Shown piece by piece: positions 14,215-22,392 of a DNA stretch of 32,196 nt (position 1 is its first letter; every line of letters starts with the position of its first letter). The notes under the pieces were generated by a model. The model did no database searches and was not told the origin of the DNA. It was given only the letters and a program-made list of their open reading frames with translations. Location: positions 1-32,196 of the forward strand of contig JBNLBN010000016.1 in the NCBI GenBank assembly GCA_050303335.1. Direction: 5' to 3'. Made by a program: the position numbers and the translations under genes. This DNA comes from Bilamarchaeum sp050303335. GTDB taxonomy: Archaea > Micrarchaeota > Micrarchaeia > Anstonellales > Bilamarchaeaceae.

Positions 14215-14916
14215 TCACTTTTTGTTCCTTGTTTTTTTAAAGCTATTTTTCAGGGATATGAACAATGCTGCGAACACGATTACTGCTGATACGATGATTA
14301 TCAGGCTCATATTGACCTCCCTGCTCCTGATTATTATCGGCGATTCCTGGCCCATAACATCTACAAGATCGAAATATGCCCTCCTTCCGCTGATCTTTCC
14401 ACTTACATTCCCGGAATATGCCTCGTAAACCCCCGTGGGCATCGTGACCTCATATCCGATTGCGACGCTGAATCTCCGGAGGAATGCGGCATCATCTGAA
14501 TTATTATCATAGAGGTTTATCGGCTGCGCCGATCCGGAGCCATCGTCAATCGCACCGGCATCGAAAAGCAGGCCGTCAAGCGACTTGCTGAACCTGTCTG
14601 TCGGAATTTTGCGGATCTCGATCCTCTGCTCCACGAACGGGAAGCTGTAAACCTCTTCATATGTATAATAGTTTCCTGGCTCGAACTCCTCTACTATCGT
14701 TATCGTCTTGTTGGAATATCTGCAGTCGCTCCTTGCAGTGCATTCCTCTTCCACGGCAAGCAGTTCCGCATCATCGATTCCTGATGTGAATACTGATATG
14801 TCGCTTGTCTTTTCGATTATCGATGCCCCGCCGATCCTCACGTCCTGGCTGTAATTCTGGTCCAGTCCGGCAAATATTACTCCCGAGAATAACAACAATA
14901 GAAATAAGCCTCTCAT
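14215..14916 (-). CDS. Exported, C-terminally anchored protein of unknown function
   Basis: 233 residues with a clear signal peptide (MRGLFLLLLFSGVIFA, 1-16), an extracytoplasmic beta-rich domain with two cysteines in close spacing (EECTARSDCRY) and several N-glycosylation-type sequons (for example NYS, NKT, NNS, NVS), one C-terminal helix (about 204-222), and a Lys/Arg tail. The topology matches the two other anchored proteins in the window. No family recognised. A TATA box within the 3' end of the upstream SDR gene (14938-14947) is 26-27 nt from ATG 14916, so it has its own leaderless promoter. Confidence 0.7.
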   Translation of the reverse strand: MRGLFLLLLFSGVIFAGLDQNYSQDVRIGGASIIEKTSDISVFTSGIDDAELLAVEEECTARSDCRYSNKTITIVEEFEPGNYYTYEEVYSFPFVEQRIEIRKIPTDRFSKSLDGLLFDAGAIDDGSGSAQPINLYDNNSDDAAFLRRFSVAIGYEVTMPTGVYEAYSGNVSGKISGRRAYFDLVDVMGQESPIIIRSREVNMSLIIIVSAVIVFAALFISLKNSFKKTRNKK

Positions 14917-14929
14917 GCAGTAAAACTTG

Positions 14930-15808
14930 CTATAAACGTTTATATTTCTTCACAATTTCCCTTATGCCGTCCTTGAGCGGCCTTGGCCTGAAAGACAGGT
15001 CCTTCCTCGCGCGGCTGCAGTCGAACACCCTGTTTGCGGAAAGTATATCCAGATGCTCCTTTGTAAGGCGCGGCTTCTTGCCAGAAAGCGACCCTTTCAG
15101 TTCCCCTATTTTTACCAGTATCCTTGCAAGCAGCTTAGGAATCTTCCTCGGCTTTGCAACTCCAAGCTCACTGCTTACAATGTCAAATATCCTCTCCTGG
15201 CTCAGCGAATCGCCAGAAATGACATATGTGCCGCTTCCTTTTTTTATCGCCTTGACTATGGCATTTGAGGCATCCTCTACATGTACGAACGGGACAAGGT
15301 TCTTTCCCTCCCCTATCAGCCTCATCTTCCCTTCCTCGACCATCCTGATTACATATGTGAAGTCATCGAACTGCTCTCCGTAGATTGTTGCTATCCTGAG
15401 GATGCAGTGGTTATCGTGCTTTCGCACGATCTCTTCTGCAGCAAGTTTGGACCTTGAATAATCGGAATCAGGGTTCACCGGCGTATCCTCGTCCGCCGGA
15501 ATCTGCCTGAGCTTCTTTCCGAATACGGAAATTGAACTAGCATATATTATCTTTGCCTTTTGCGGAGCAGCATCAACAATCCTCTGCGTCAGTTCGACAT
15601 TGGATTTTTGGAAGTCCCCCATTATTGATCCTGCAAGGTGTATGATGACATCTGCATCAGCAAGTGTCTTGCCGAGGTCGGCAAATTCCAGCATTACCTC
15701 ATTTTCAAGTCCAGAATGCGATCTCACAAGCGGAACTGCCCTGATATCCTTGTACACCTCTCTTCCAAGTCTGCCTGTTGCTCCTGTAATGTAAATTTTA
15801 GCTGCCAT
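14930..15808 (-). CDS. NAD-dependent epimerase/dehydratase (extended SDR)
   Basis: A 292-residue extended short-chain dehydrogenase. The cofactor-binding GATGRLG is at 9-15, the acidic residue before IIHLAG marks the NAD fold, the serine is in YASSIS (about 91-92), and the catalytic pair Tyr117/Lys121 is in DYSRSK. The C-terminal part (VPFVHVEDASNAIV) is the usual nucleotide-sugar-binding half. It probably acts on a nucleotide-activated sugar for surface glycans or glycoproteins, although some relatives act on other substrates. The start lies inside the end of the ThyX-like gene (11-nt overlap), so the two are translationally coupled; no metabolic link between them is obvious. Confidence 0.85.
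   Translation of the reverse strand: MAAKIYITGATGRLGREVYKDIRAVPLVRSHSGLENEVMLEFADLGKTLADADVIIHLAGSIMGDFQKSNVELTQRIVDAAPQKAKIIYASSISVFGKKLRQIPADEDTPVNPDSDYSRSKLAAEEIVRKHDNHCILRIATIYGEQFDDFTYVIRMVEEGKMRLIGEGKNLVPFVHVEDASNAIVKAIKKGSGTYVISGDSLSQERIFDIVSSELGVAKPRKIPKLLARILVKIGELKGSLSGKKPRLTKEHLDILSANRVFDCSRARKDLSFRPRPLKDGIREIVKKYKRL
14938..14947 (-). promoter_or_regulatory. TATA box inside the SDR gene's 3' end
   Basis: AAATATAAAC on the minus strand is centred 26-27 nt before ATG 14916 while still within codons of the upstream SDR gene. Confidence 0.45.
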
Positions 15809-17384
15809 ATTTCTCGGTTATCTCTTTCATTTTTTTATCAATCTTCTTCTCGGATTCAAGCCTCTCGAGGCCGTATTCCTCCATGTCCATGAACTTCATT
15901 CCCTTCGCTACATTCGGATGGACCCTTCCTATCTCCCTAAACATGTCCTGAGCTATCCTCCTGTAATCAATATGTCCCTGCCTCGAACTTCTTAGTTCAA
16001 GCATATGGTATGCTTCCCTCGCGTTGAAGCTCATGTACCATCTTATGTTGTATGCAAGGGGAACCACGTATTGAGCTTCCTTCCGGTATTTTTTCGCGAT
16101 CTCCTCGAATGCATTTGCGGATTCCTCCATAGCGTTCCTGAATTCAGTGTCAAAACCCATCTCCACCAGTTCCTCAGGCATCCTGTATCCGAGCCTGGTG
16201 GAAAGAAGCTGCCTTTGCTGTGTGAGTACCCTGTGCCGGTGCATGTCCCTGTAGCATCCGTAATTCGCAACTACATCAAACGTGTAATATGAATGCTCGA
16301 ATCCCCTTCCGGGCTTGTGCCTCCTGTTCTGCCTCTCGTTTATGTATTTTGAAATTACCGCTTCCCTTTCATCATCCGTCATCCTGTCCACGATTTCAGA
16401 TATCTCTTCCATCGGCTTCTCAAGATATGGATAGAGTGCAGCAACTATGATATTCTTTTCACCATCCCTGTCAAACCGGACAAGCTTAACTTCCTCTTTT
16501 CCTGATGCCCCGCCCAACTTTCCGGACATTTCCTCCATCTCTCCCCTCGTCCTTTGGTAATAGTCCTGCATGGATTTCCCGTACTTGTTGTCCGCCCGCT
16601 TCACGAAGGACGGTATCACCTTTCCAAGTTCCTCCTGCATCATTGCTGCAAGCTCCCGTATCTCTGCAAGGTCATCGGAATACATCTTTGTCATGAGGAA
16701 CTCATAAGCTCTCCCGTCTCCGAAGAATCCCATGTTGGTCAGTGTAGATGCTGGAAGAAGCCCCCTCAGGATATCGCAGGTCTTTGCCCTGATTGTCGAC
16801 CGGTATGCCCGGTCGCTCGTATCGTCATCCCTGGGTTCCTTCTCCATTATTGCAGCAGAAACCTTGGGAACAAGATCAGCATAAGTCTGGAAGCAGAGGT
16901 CGCATGTTTTACTGTAAGTGTCTGCAAATTCAGAGCCCATCAGGGTCTTTTCCCTGAGGTACTGCCACTTACCGTCAATCTGCTTGTCGAAATATACATA
17001 GCGCGTGGATTTCTCAAGGGGCGAGAGGCCTAACCTTGCGTCTTCTACTATCTTTGTCGCGATGATCGAGATCTTCTCTAGGGCAATGTGCGCCCCTGCC
17101 AGTTCGGCAACAGAATCATCGCCGTAACCGACAAGAACGCGATCATAGAACTCCTCCGCTTTTTTAGTAGTGAATGTGTTTTTCGGAGCATCGAATTCCA
17201 TGCCCTCATCCTGCATGAATTCCTTTAGAAGGACCTTCCTCAGGCTGTTTGAGGACCTGCTGTATCTTGAAAAAAGCGCGCCTTTTACCACCTCGGGAAG
17301 GTTCTTCAGAACGAAGACTGGCCGGTCGAGATTGGTCATGAATGGCTCTAGCCTTTTTTTCTCCTCCTCGCTAAATTCGTCCAT
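15798..17384 (-). CDS. Double-length ThyX-like protein (putative flavin-dependent thymidylate synthase family)
   Basis: 528 residues, about twice a ThyX monomer. The N-terminal half has SVAELAGAHIALEKISIIAT and a SPLEKSTRYVYFD segment that parallel the ThyX helix and SxRYV strand but lack its RHR motif. The C-terminal half has EHSYYTFDVVANYGCYRDMHRHRVLTQQRQLLSTRLGY-type sequence (364-400) with RHR-x9-S instead of the canonical RHR-x7-S. So one chain may supply both partners of an active site that is normally shared between subunits, or the protein may have another flavin chemistry. No ThyA is in the window, and folD is 8 kb away. ATG 17384 is preferred to an upstream TTG (17402). Confidence 0.7.
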   Translation of the reverse strand: MDEFSEEEKKRLEPFMTNLDRPVFVLKNLPEVVKGALFSRYSRSSNSLRKVLLKEFMQDEGMEFDAPKNTFTTKKAEEFYDRVLVGYGDDSVAELAGAHIALEKISIIATKIVEDARLGLSPLEKSTRYVYFDKQIDGKWQYLREKTLMGSEFADTYSKTCDLCFQTYADLVPKVSAAIMEKEPRDDDTSDRAYRSTIRAKTCDILRGLLPASTLTNMGFFGDGRAYEFLMTKMYSDDLAEIRELAAMMQEELGKVIPSFVKRADNKYGKSMQDYYQRTRGEMEEMSGKLGGASGKEEVKLVRFDRDGEKNIIVAALYPYLEKPMEEISEIVDRMTDDEREAVISKYINERQNRRHKPGRGFEHSYYTFDVVANYGCYRDMHRHRVLTQQRQLLSTRLGYRMPEELVEMGFDTEFRNAMEESANAFEEIAKKYRKEAQYVVPLAYNIRWYMSFNAREAYHMLELRSSRQGHIDYRRIAQDMFREIGRVHPNVAKGMKFMDMEEYGLERLESEKKIDKKMKEITEKYGS

Positions 17385-17403
17385 GCAGATAAATCGCTGC
17401 AAC

Positions 17404-17440
17404 AGTTTTAAGTGGTTCCTTTTTAAACTGTTATAATTAA
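17404..17440. promoter_or_regulatory. Divergent promoter region between ThyX-like and lipoprotein genes
   Basis: Three AT-rich boxes lie here: TTTTAA (17406-17411, about 25 nt from ATG 17384), TTTTTAAA (17420-17427) and TATAAT (17432-17437, about 24 nt from ATG 17458). Both genes can be served within this interval; which box is used cannot be told from sequence. Confidence 0.4.
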
Positions 17441-17457
17441 ATTAAAATAGTGGTAGG

Positions 17458-17973
17458 ATGAGAAAGTTAAGGGGAAAGTCATTGGCAGTGGCACTCGCAT
17501 TATGCGCATGCACCAAACAATTTGCCCCTGAGATTCCGCAAAGCCCGAAAGTCGAGGAGAGGATGGACAATACAATTGAAGCTCCTCAGGATCGCTATTT
17601 CACATGCAGGTATGATAAGGGAATACTTTCCTACGCCACCGAAAGGGGAATGAAATCCGTAGAGCTTGATTACAAGCTCGAACCTGATGCGGTTATCTGC
17701 TCTGACAGCTACACAGTTCTTATAGGAGATGAGCGGATAATCGTTGCAATAGGCGAAAAGAAAATGAAGGAGAATGTCAACTTCCTCGGCTTTGTTGACG
17801 GCGTTTTCGATTCTGCGAACTCTTATGCTATAATCATCGATCCGGATATCCTGAGCGAGGGAATAAAGGAGATCAGCCTCAACGGTACCACCCTTGAAAT
17901 CAGGACCGGATCATCAGTATGGTCGACGGATATCCAGTCGCCCAAAGAATGGGATGTTCAAAAAACTATGTGA
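17458..17973 (+). CDS. Putative lipoprotein of unknown function
   Basis: 171 residues starting with a basic stretch and short hydrophobic segment that ends in LAVALALCAC (Cys16/Cys18), resembling a lipobox, followed by a Pro-rich tether. The mature part is predicted beta-rich with ITV-type strands and no catalytic motif I recognise. It would sit at the outer face of the membrane through a lipid-modified cysteine. Archaeal lipoprotein processing is less well defined, so signal-peptidase cleavage is an alternative. The start is supported by an AT-rich box upstream. The next gene follows 22 nt after the stop. Confidence 0.65.
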   Translation: MRKLRGKSLAVALALCACTKQFAPEIPQSPKVEERMDNTIEAPQDRYFTCRYDKGILSYATERGMKSVELDYKLEPDAVICSDSYTVLIGDERIIVAIGEKKMKENVNFLGFVDGVFDSANSYAIIIDPDILSEGIKEISLNGTTLEIRTGSSVWSTDIQSPKEWDVQKTM

Positions 17974-17995
17974 TATAAATATTATATGTGATCAC

Positions 17996-18439
17996 ATGGC
18001 GCAGGCAATGAGGCAACCGGAAGAAATGTCAGGAAAAAAAGTCGAGACAGAGCACAGGTTCATCCCCAGGGAACAGGCGAAGGCAAGGCTCATGCCAATA
18101 GTTATGGACTCTTTAAAGGAGGCAGGGCTTGAACTTAAAAAAACAACAGTTTTCGGTCTTGTAAACGGACTTGCAGATCTTGCCTCAGGAAATGAAGATT
18201 CAGCCAGGACGGATTTCACAATGTTTGCATCTGATGCGGCCGACCAGAAGGAACTTTTTGGAATGTTGGAAGAATTTGCCAAACATTTCCGGGAAAAAAT
18301 CAGTAACAAGCCCTCAGACAGCAACTATATCCCGATAGGAAAAGTCGCAGCAAAAAAAGTCCAGGAGAACCATGACCTGAAAGTTGTAACTACATTCTAC
18401 TCCGCAGTAGAAAATAAAGAGAATAACTTTGAAGGCTAG
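17996..18439 (+). CDS. Hypothetical small soluble protein
   Basis: 147 residues from ATG 17996; in-frame ATGs at 18008 and 18026 are alternatives. The ATATAAATATTATAT element at 17974-17988 predicts a transcript start near 18003, favouring 18008. An open frame continues upstream into the preceding lipoprotein gene and is not coding there. The sequence is helical with a conserved-looking core, KTTVFGLVNGLADLASG, and a C-terminal VTTFYSAVEN strand. I recognise no family. The stop shares CTAG with the convergent geranylgeranyl reductase gene. Confidence 0.6.
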   Translation: MAQAMRQPEEMSGKKVETEHRFIPREQAKARLMPIVMDSLKEAGLELKKTTVFGLVNGLADLASGNEDSARTDFTMFASDAADQKELFGMLEEFAKHFREKISNKPSDSNYIPIGKVAAKKVQENHDLKVVTTFYSAVENKENNFEG

Positions 18440-19644
18440 GCCAGTGCACTCAGGATCCCGAGCAGTTGGGGCCTTGTAGCAAGTATCCTTGCAACAGACG
18501 GGGCGAAATTCCCGTTCATTATCTGCTCAAGGTCCTTGTCATTGACCTGATTGAATATGTGGTTCAGGTCGTCATCTGAAACCTTCTCCAGGACCTTCCT
18601 GAGTTTCAGCCTGTCGTGGCAAACCTTTCCGGGGCCATCCCTCCATACTTTTTCATATGGATATAACGATTCCTTGGAATAGTCCTTCTTCTCGTGCGCC
18701 TTCAATGCAACATCTGCAGCCATGATCCCGGTTTCCATCGCAAGGCCGATTCCTCCGCCATGGATAGGATCAACCTGCTTTGCAGCGGTTCCTATAATCA
18801 TCGCGTTGTCCTTTACGAACTCGTTGATCGGGGCTCCGACAGAAATCACCCCTCCGAAATCAAGCAATGTCGATGCGTCTTTTAGCTGTTCGTTATCTTG
18901 GATAAACTGGTCCAGTAGCGGCTTCGGAGAAGCACCATCCTGTTCGCCGCGCTTCTTTCCGTTTGCTATGTTCCCGCCGATTCCAATCCCAACATTCGCC
19001 TTCTTGTCGGCTTTGGGAAATATCCACACGTATCCCCTTGGCGCTTTCTTGTTTCCGAAGTACAATTCTATCAGGTTCTCGTGCTCGTACGGCTTCATCT
19101 CATACTGGTAGCAGGTATCAACATCATACAGTGAATGCACAGTCTTGAATCCCATCTGCCTTGCCATGAGGGATTCCATTCCCTCTGCCGAAACAATGAG
19201 CGGTGCATGTATTTCATAAGGATCCCGCCCCCCGTGGCTGACCCTCACTCCGTTGGGCTTTCCCTTCTCATCCTTGAGGATCTCAAGCGCCCGGGTATAT
19301 GTCCTTACATGGGCTCCCTTGTCCACTGCAAGTTCGCAGAGCCACTTGTCAAAAGTCTTCCTCTCAAGTATCCATCCCTTGGTGTCTTCTGTTGCCCAAG
19401 TTATTGATTTCCCGTTGGGGGCGACCACTTTCGCACCGTCGATAGGAACCGAGTAGCATGATCTTGGAAGGTCAAGGCCCTCTTTTATCACTTCTGCCTG
19501 GCCGAGTCCCTCGCCGCACCTAACAGGCACTCCGAGTTCCTTTCTCTTGTCTACAATAAGGACATTCATTCCGCCCGAAGCGGCTATCCTTGAGAATGTT
19601 GCTCCCGCGGGTCCCCCGCCGATAACAATAACGTCGTAATCCAT
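18436..19644 (-). CDS. Geranylgeranyl reductase family flavoprotein
   Basis: A 402-residue FAD-dependent reductase of the GGR family, which saturates the isoprenoid chains of archaeal membrane lipids. The N terminus DVIVIGGGPAGAT (4-16) is the FAD dinucleotide-binding motif; GYVWIFPKADKKANVGIG is the GGR signature; GTAAKQVDPIHGGGIGLAMETG is the second FAD motif. The open frame reaches 19725, but AGAGGG is correctly spaced before ATG 19644 (Met-Asp-Tyr-Asp); ATG 19650 overlaps the ferredoxin stop as ATGA. The gene is downstream of a 2[4Fe-4S] ferredoxin, its plausible electron donor, as is known for methanogen GGRs. It implies active ether-lipid saturation. Confidence 0.92.
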   Translation of the reverse strand: MDYDVIVIGGGPAGATFSRIAASGGMNVLIVDKRKELGVPVRCGEGLGQAEVIKEGLDLPRSCYSVPIDGAKVVAPNGKSITWATEDTKGWILERKTFDKWLCELAVDKGAHVRTYTRALEILKDEKGKPNGVRVSHGGRDPYEIHAPLIVSAEGMESLMARQMGFKTVHSLYDVDTCYQYEMKPYEHENLIELYFGNKKAPRGYVWIFPKADKKANVGIGIGGNIANGKKRGEQDGASPKPLLDQFIQDNEQLKDASTLLDFGGVISVGAPINEFVKDNAMIIGTAAKQVDPIHGGGIGLAMETGIMAADVALKAHEKKDYSKESLYPYEKVWRDGPGKVCHDRLKLRKVLEKVSDDDLNHIFNQVNDKDLEQIMNGNFAPSVARILATRPQLLGILSALA

Positions 19645-19646
19645 AA

Positions 19647-19853
19647 TCATCCCTCTGGCAGGTCCTTGGCCGATTTGATTCCCTTGTACATCTGAATGAC
19701 GTTTGCAGGGCAGATCCTTACGCACAACGAGCAGTCAATGCATTTGTCTGCAAAATGTTCCATCCTTGTTCCAACAACTTCTATTGCATTGGTAGGACAG
19801 ACCGAAGAACATCCAACGCAAAGAATGCACCCTTCATGCTTAATCGTTATCAT
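19647..19853 (-). CDS. 2[4Fe-4S] ferredoxin
   Basis: 68 residues with two complete cluster motifs: C-x2-C-x2-C-x3-C at Cys9/12/15/19 and again at Cys38/41/44/48. This is a bacterial-type low-potential ferredoxin for one-electron transfer in the cytosol. It lies directly between DJ-1 and the geranylgeranyl reductase gene, overlapping each junction by ATGA, so translation is coupled. The neighbour suggests that it feeds electrons to the reductase for isoprenoid saturation. Confidence 0.93.
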   Translation of the reverse strand: MITIKHEGCILCVGCSSVCPTNAIEVVGTRMEHFADKCIDCSLCVRICPANVIQMYKGIKSAKDLPEG

Positions 19854-20362
19854 TCCATCAACTTCTTCAAAATCGTTTCGCCGAATTCTCCAGCACTTTG
19901 CGGCCCATCGGCTGTAATGATATTTCCGTCAATTACTACATGCTTATCTTTATATGATGATCCCCCATTTTCAAGGGCCTGGATGCCTATCCTGCTCCCA
20001 AACACCGTGGCATTCTTCCCGGCCAATATGCCTGCAGAAGCCAGTGTCATTGGACCGAGGCAGATTGCGGCAACGATCTTTCCAAGACCATATGCCTTCT
20101 CAACAAGGTCAACAACCTCCCTTCTTCTTGCCAGTTCGGGCGATCCCGGGCCGCCAACTACTACGACAGCATCAAAGAAATCCGGATTCACTTCGTATAC
20201 TGCCATGTCCGGCATAACCTTTGCACCCATCGATCCGGTAGCCTCAGCCCTTGTAATCGACGCGACCTTGACGGTGTGCTCGGCTTCAAGAATCTCTTTT
20301 GGAACCAGCAGTTCCTCATCCCTGAATCCCTTTTGGGCTATGATCATCAGCACTTTTGCCAT
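19850..20362 (-). CDS. DJ-1/PfpI family protein
   Basis: 170 residues with the flavodoxin-like DJ-1 fold: KVLMIIAQKGFRDEELLVP at the N terminus (conserved Glu near 16-17), DAVVVVGGPGSPEL, and the nucleophile elbow AAICLGP with Cys101. The usual AICHGP has Leu in place of His here, so the protease-type triad is probably not formed; chaperone, deglycase-type or redox roles are alternatives. It leads the operon with ferredoxin and geranylgeranyl reductase (4-nt ATGA overlap). A CTTTTAAG box (20384-20391) lies 25-26 nt before ATG 20362, giving a leaderless mRNA. Confidence 0.9.
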   Translation of the reverse strand: MAKVLMIIAQKGFRDEELLVPKEILEAEHTVKVASITRAEATGSMGAKVMPDMAVYEVNPDFFDAVVVVGGPGSPELARRREVVDLVEKAYGLGKIVAAICLGPMTLASAGILAGKNATVFGSRIGIQALENGGSSYKDKHVVIDGNIITADGPQSAGEFGETILKKLME

Positions 20363-20383
20363 GCACCATATTGATCTGAAAAA

Positions 20384-20391
20384 CTTTTAAG
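20384..20391 (-). promoter_or_regulatory. TATA box for the DJ-1 / ferredoxin / geranylgeranyl reductase operon
   Basis: CTTTTAAG, centred 25-26 nt before ATG 20362, overlaps the stop codon of the HEAT-repeat gene upstream. Confidence 0.45.
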
Positions 20392-21313
20392 GTCTTATTT
20401 GTTCAAGCCCTCCCCTTATCTTCTCCGCGCTCTTGGGCAGCAGTCCGCAGACAGCAGCGACTTCGGTCGTTTTCAGGACGTCCTCGATCATTCCGAATGA
20501 TCTTGGATCCCTTCTCACTTCATTGGTGAGCGCCGCAAGAGCCGGATCAAACAATTCAGGCCTGAAGAGGGCCTTAACCAGGCTCGCAAGCGCCGATTTC
20601 ATGTCGGTTGTTGCCGATGCGTCTGCAAATCCCCTTGCTACTTCGACCCTAACCTCCTCATCGCTGTCATCAAGTGCCGATGCTAAAACATCATGGCAGC
20701 CTTTTACTGCTTCTGAATCCCTTGCAAGGACATGGGCAAGTTTTACAAGTACGCCCTTGTCTTTGGCCCCGATCTCTGAGAGTACGAACACCGCGTTCTG
20801 GACTACATCCCGGCTCCTGCTTTCAAGTTCAGCTTCCACAAGCGACAATACACTACGGTCCTTTTTTACCGCATTCAAGACAGCGAACTTGGCCATTGCC
20901 TGTACATGCGAGCTCCCGTCAGCGAAAAGCTCCAGCAGTTTCGGGACGAACCTGCCAATATCCGCTTTTGCGTCCTTCAATACGGATGCTGAACTTGCCC
21001 TTATTGTGGGTTTTGCCCAGCCTGGAAGCGCATCGACATCCGGAGCATTAAGCCCCCATTCAAGTACTTCTGCAGCCGATTGTCGCGTATCGTCATTATG
21101 AAGGGCATGCCTCAGCACATCCCCCATGAACAGCCTGATCTTGTAATCAGGATCCGCCATGCCTTTTTTTACCTGTTCTTTTACTGAATCATCGTTTAGC
21201 AATAATGCGAGCTGCATCTCTGATCCCTTATCAGATTCTAACTTACATTCCATTCCTTTGAACCCTGCTGCAGGATCCTTTCCTTTTTTTTCTGAGCGTC
21301 TTAATACATTCAT
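20387..21313 (-). CDS. HEAT-repeat protein
   Basis: 308 residues, almost wholly paired helices. Repeats of about 35-40 residues recur, for example SSHVQAMAKFAVLNAV, RDVVQNAVFVLSEIGAKD and DEEVRVEVARGFADAS, each with the conserved Asp/Arg and Val/Ala positions of HEAT repeats. These solenoids serve as protein-binding scaffolds; no catalytic domain is present, and the partner is unknown. ATG 21313 is preferred over GTG 21322 because AAGGTGA ends 5-6 nt before it. A TTTTTTAAAA box (21344-21353) is 27 nt from the predicted transcript start. Confidence 0.8.
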   Translation of the reverse strand: MNVLRRSEKKGKDPAAGFKGMECKLESDKGSEMQLALLLNDDSVKEQVKKGMADPDYKIRLFMGDVLRHALHNDDTRQSAAEVLEWGLNAPDVDALPGWAKPTIRASSASVLKDAKADIGRFVPKLLELFADGSSHVQAMAKFAVLNAVKKDRSVLSLVEAELESRSRDVVQNAVFVLSEIGAKDKGVLVKLAHVLARDSEAVKGCHDVLASALDDSDEEVRVEVARGFADASATTDMKSALASLVKALFRPELFDPALAALTNEVRRDPRSFGMIEDVLKTTEVAAVCGLLPKSAEKIRGGLEQIRP

Positions 21314-21353
21314 TAATATCACCTTTATTTATAAATTACAACATTTTTTAAAA

Positions 21354-21395
21354 GTAAACGAATGTAAACGCTCATCATCCTGAGAATTAGTAAAC
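21354..21395. repeat. Tandem GTAAACG repeats upstream of the HEAT-repeat gene
   Basis: GTAAACG occurs at 21354-21360 and 21364-21370, exactly 10 bp apart (one helical turn), and GTAAAC again at 21390-21395. They lie next to the TATA box of the minus-strand HEAT gene and in the 204-nt gap shared with the PRPP-synthase gene. Possible transcription-factor sites; the rest of the gap shows only AT-rich promoter sequence. Confidence 0.4.
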
Positions 21396-21487
21396 TTAAT
21401 AGATTGACTTTATTGCTGGATTTCATACCACCTTTTCATATTTTTCACCTCAATGTTGGAGTTGGTTAAATATGATGTAAGAAAATG

Positions 21488-21496
21488 TTTTTAAAG
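21488..21496 (+). promoter_or_regulatory. TATA box for the PRPP synthase gene
   Basis: TTTTTAAAG is centred 26-27 nt before ATG 21518, predicting a leaderless mRNA and rejecting the in-frame upstream ATG at 21485. Confidence 0.55.
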
Positions 21497-21517
21497 AGGT
21501 GTAACACTCTATTTTTC

Positions 21518-22345
21518 ATGAAGCTTATCAGCCCGAATTTTTCAGACCTGATGGAACCAAATATCGAGATAAAGGAATTTCCTGACGGCGACAGCTACGT
21601 TAGGATTCCTGATATAGAAAAATGCAGGGATTCAGAAGTTGTAATCTATCATCGCCTCTACCCGGACCAGAACAAAGCCATATTCAACCTTCTCCAGATG
21701 CTTGATACCCTGGGAAGGGTTAATGCGAGCGTTACTGTTGTTGCACCCTATGTCCCCTATTCAAGGCAGGACAAGCTTTTCAAGGACGGCGAGGTTCTAA
21801 GTTCCGAGCTTCTTTGCTCGCTCCTTGCAAAATCCGGCGTCAAGAAACTGGTGACACTGGATTGCCATTTCCTTAAGAAGGAGGGCGATTTCACGTATGC
21901 CGGGCTCAAGATCACCAATATTTCTGCAAACAGGAAGCTGATCGAACATGCAGGATCAACAAATCTGGAAGTGATGAGTCCGGATGCAGGAGCAAACTAC
22001 CTCGTATCGGATTACGGCGGGAAATCCATGGAGAAGGTGAGGGGTGAATACCAGGAGGGCGATGTCGCCTACCGCACTGTCGATTCCATCAAGATGAATT
22101 TCGATGTCAAGGGCAAGGACGTCCTTATCCTCGACGATATGATATCTACTGGAGGGACGATGATCAAGGCTGTGGAGAATGTCAGGAAGGGCGGCGCCAG
22201 AAAGGTGATCTGTGCCGCCACGCACGGGTTCTTCCTGAAGGAATCATTGTCCAGGCTTTCTGCAGTTACAGACGATATATATACGACAAATTCCATACCA
22301 AATGAGGCTGCCAAGGTCAATATCATGGATTTGATACAATTATGA
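21518..22345 (+). CDS. prs: Ribose-phosphate pyrophosphokinase (PRPP synthase)
   Basis: Makes PRPP from ribose 5-phosphate and ATP for nucleotide, His and Trp synthesis. The 275-residue archaeal-length enzyme has KEFPDGDSYVRIP (ATP-site region), APYVPYSRQDK, LDCHF (metal/ATP), SPDAGA and the PRPP-binding loop VLILDDMISTGGTM. An open frame extends 33 nt further upstream, but the TATA spacing and the usual N terminus (MKLI) indicate ATG 21518. Soluble and probably oligomeric. No neighbouring nucleotide gene. Confidence 0.95.
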   Translation: MKLISPNFSDLMEPNIEIKEFPDGDSYVRIPDIEKCRDSEVVIYHRLYPDQNKAIFNLLQMLDTLGRVNASVTVVAPYVPYSRQDKLFKDGEVLSSELLCSLLAKSGVKKLVTLDCHFLKKEGDFTYAGLKITNISANRKLIEHAGSTNLEVMSPDAGANYLVSDYGGKSMEKVRGEYQEGDVAYRTVDSIKMNFDVKGKDVLILDDMISTGGTMIKAVENVRKGGARKVICAATHGFFLKESLSRLSAVTDDIYTTNSIPNEAAKVNIMDLIQL

Positions 22346-22360
22346 CGTCTTTCTACCACC

Positions 22361-22370
22361 TTTAAAAACT
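22361..22370 (+). promoter_or_regulatory. TATA box for the ankyrin-repeat gene
   Basis: TTTAAAAACT is centred about 28 nt before ATG 22393 and follows the PRPP synthase stop by 16 nt. Confidence 0.5.
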
Positions 22371-22392
22371 GATCGATATAAATTTTCTATTC

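Noticed and set aside
17894..17995. Upstream extension of the small orphan at 17996 into the lipoprotein gene.
   Set aside because: It would overlap 80 nt of the lipoprotein gene in another frame, and its TATA box lies at 17974-17988, after that start.
21371..21384. Minus-strand GATGATGAG as a C box.
   Set aside because: No D box downstream on that strand.
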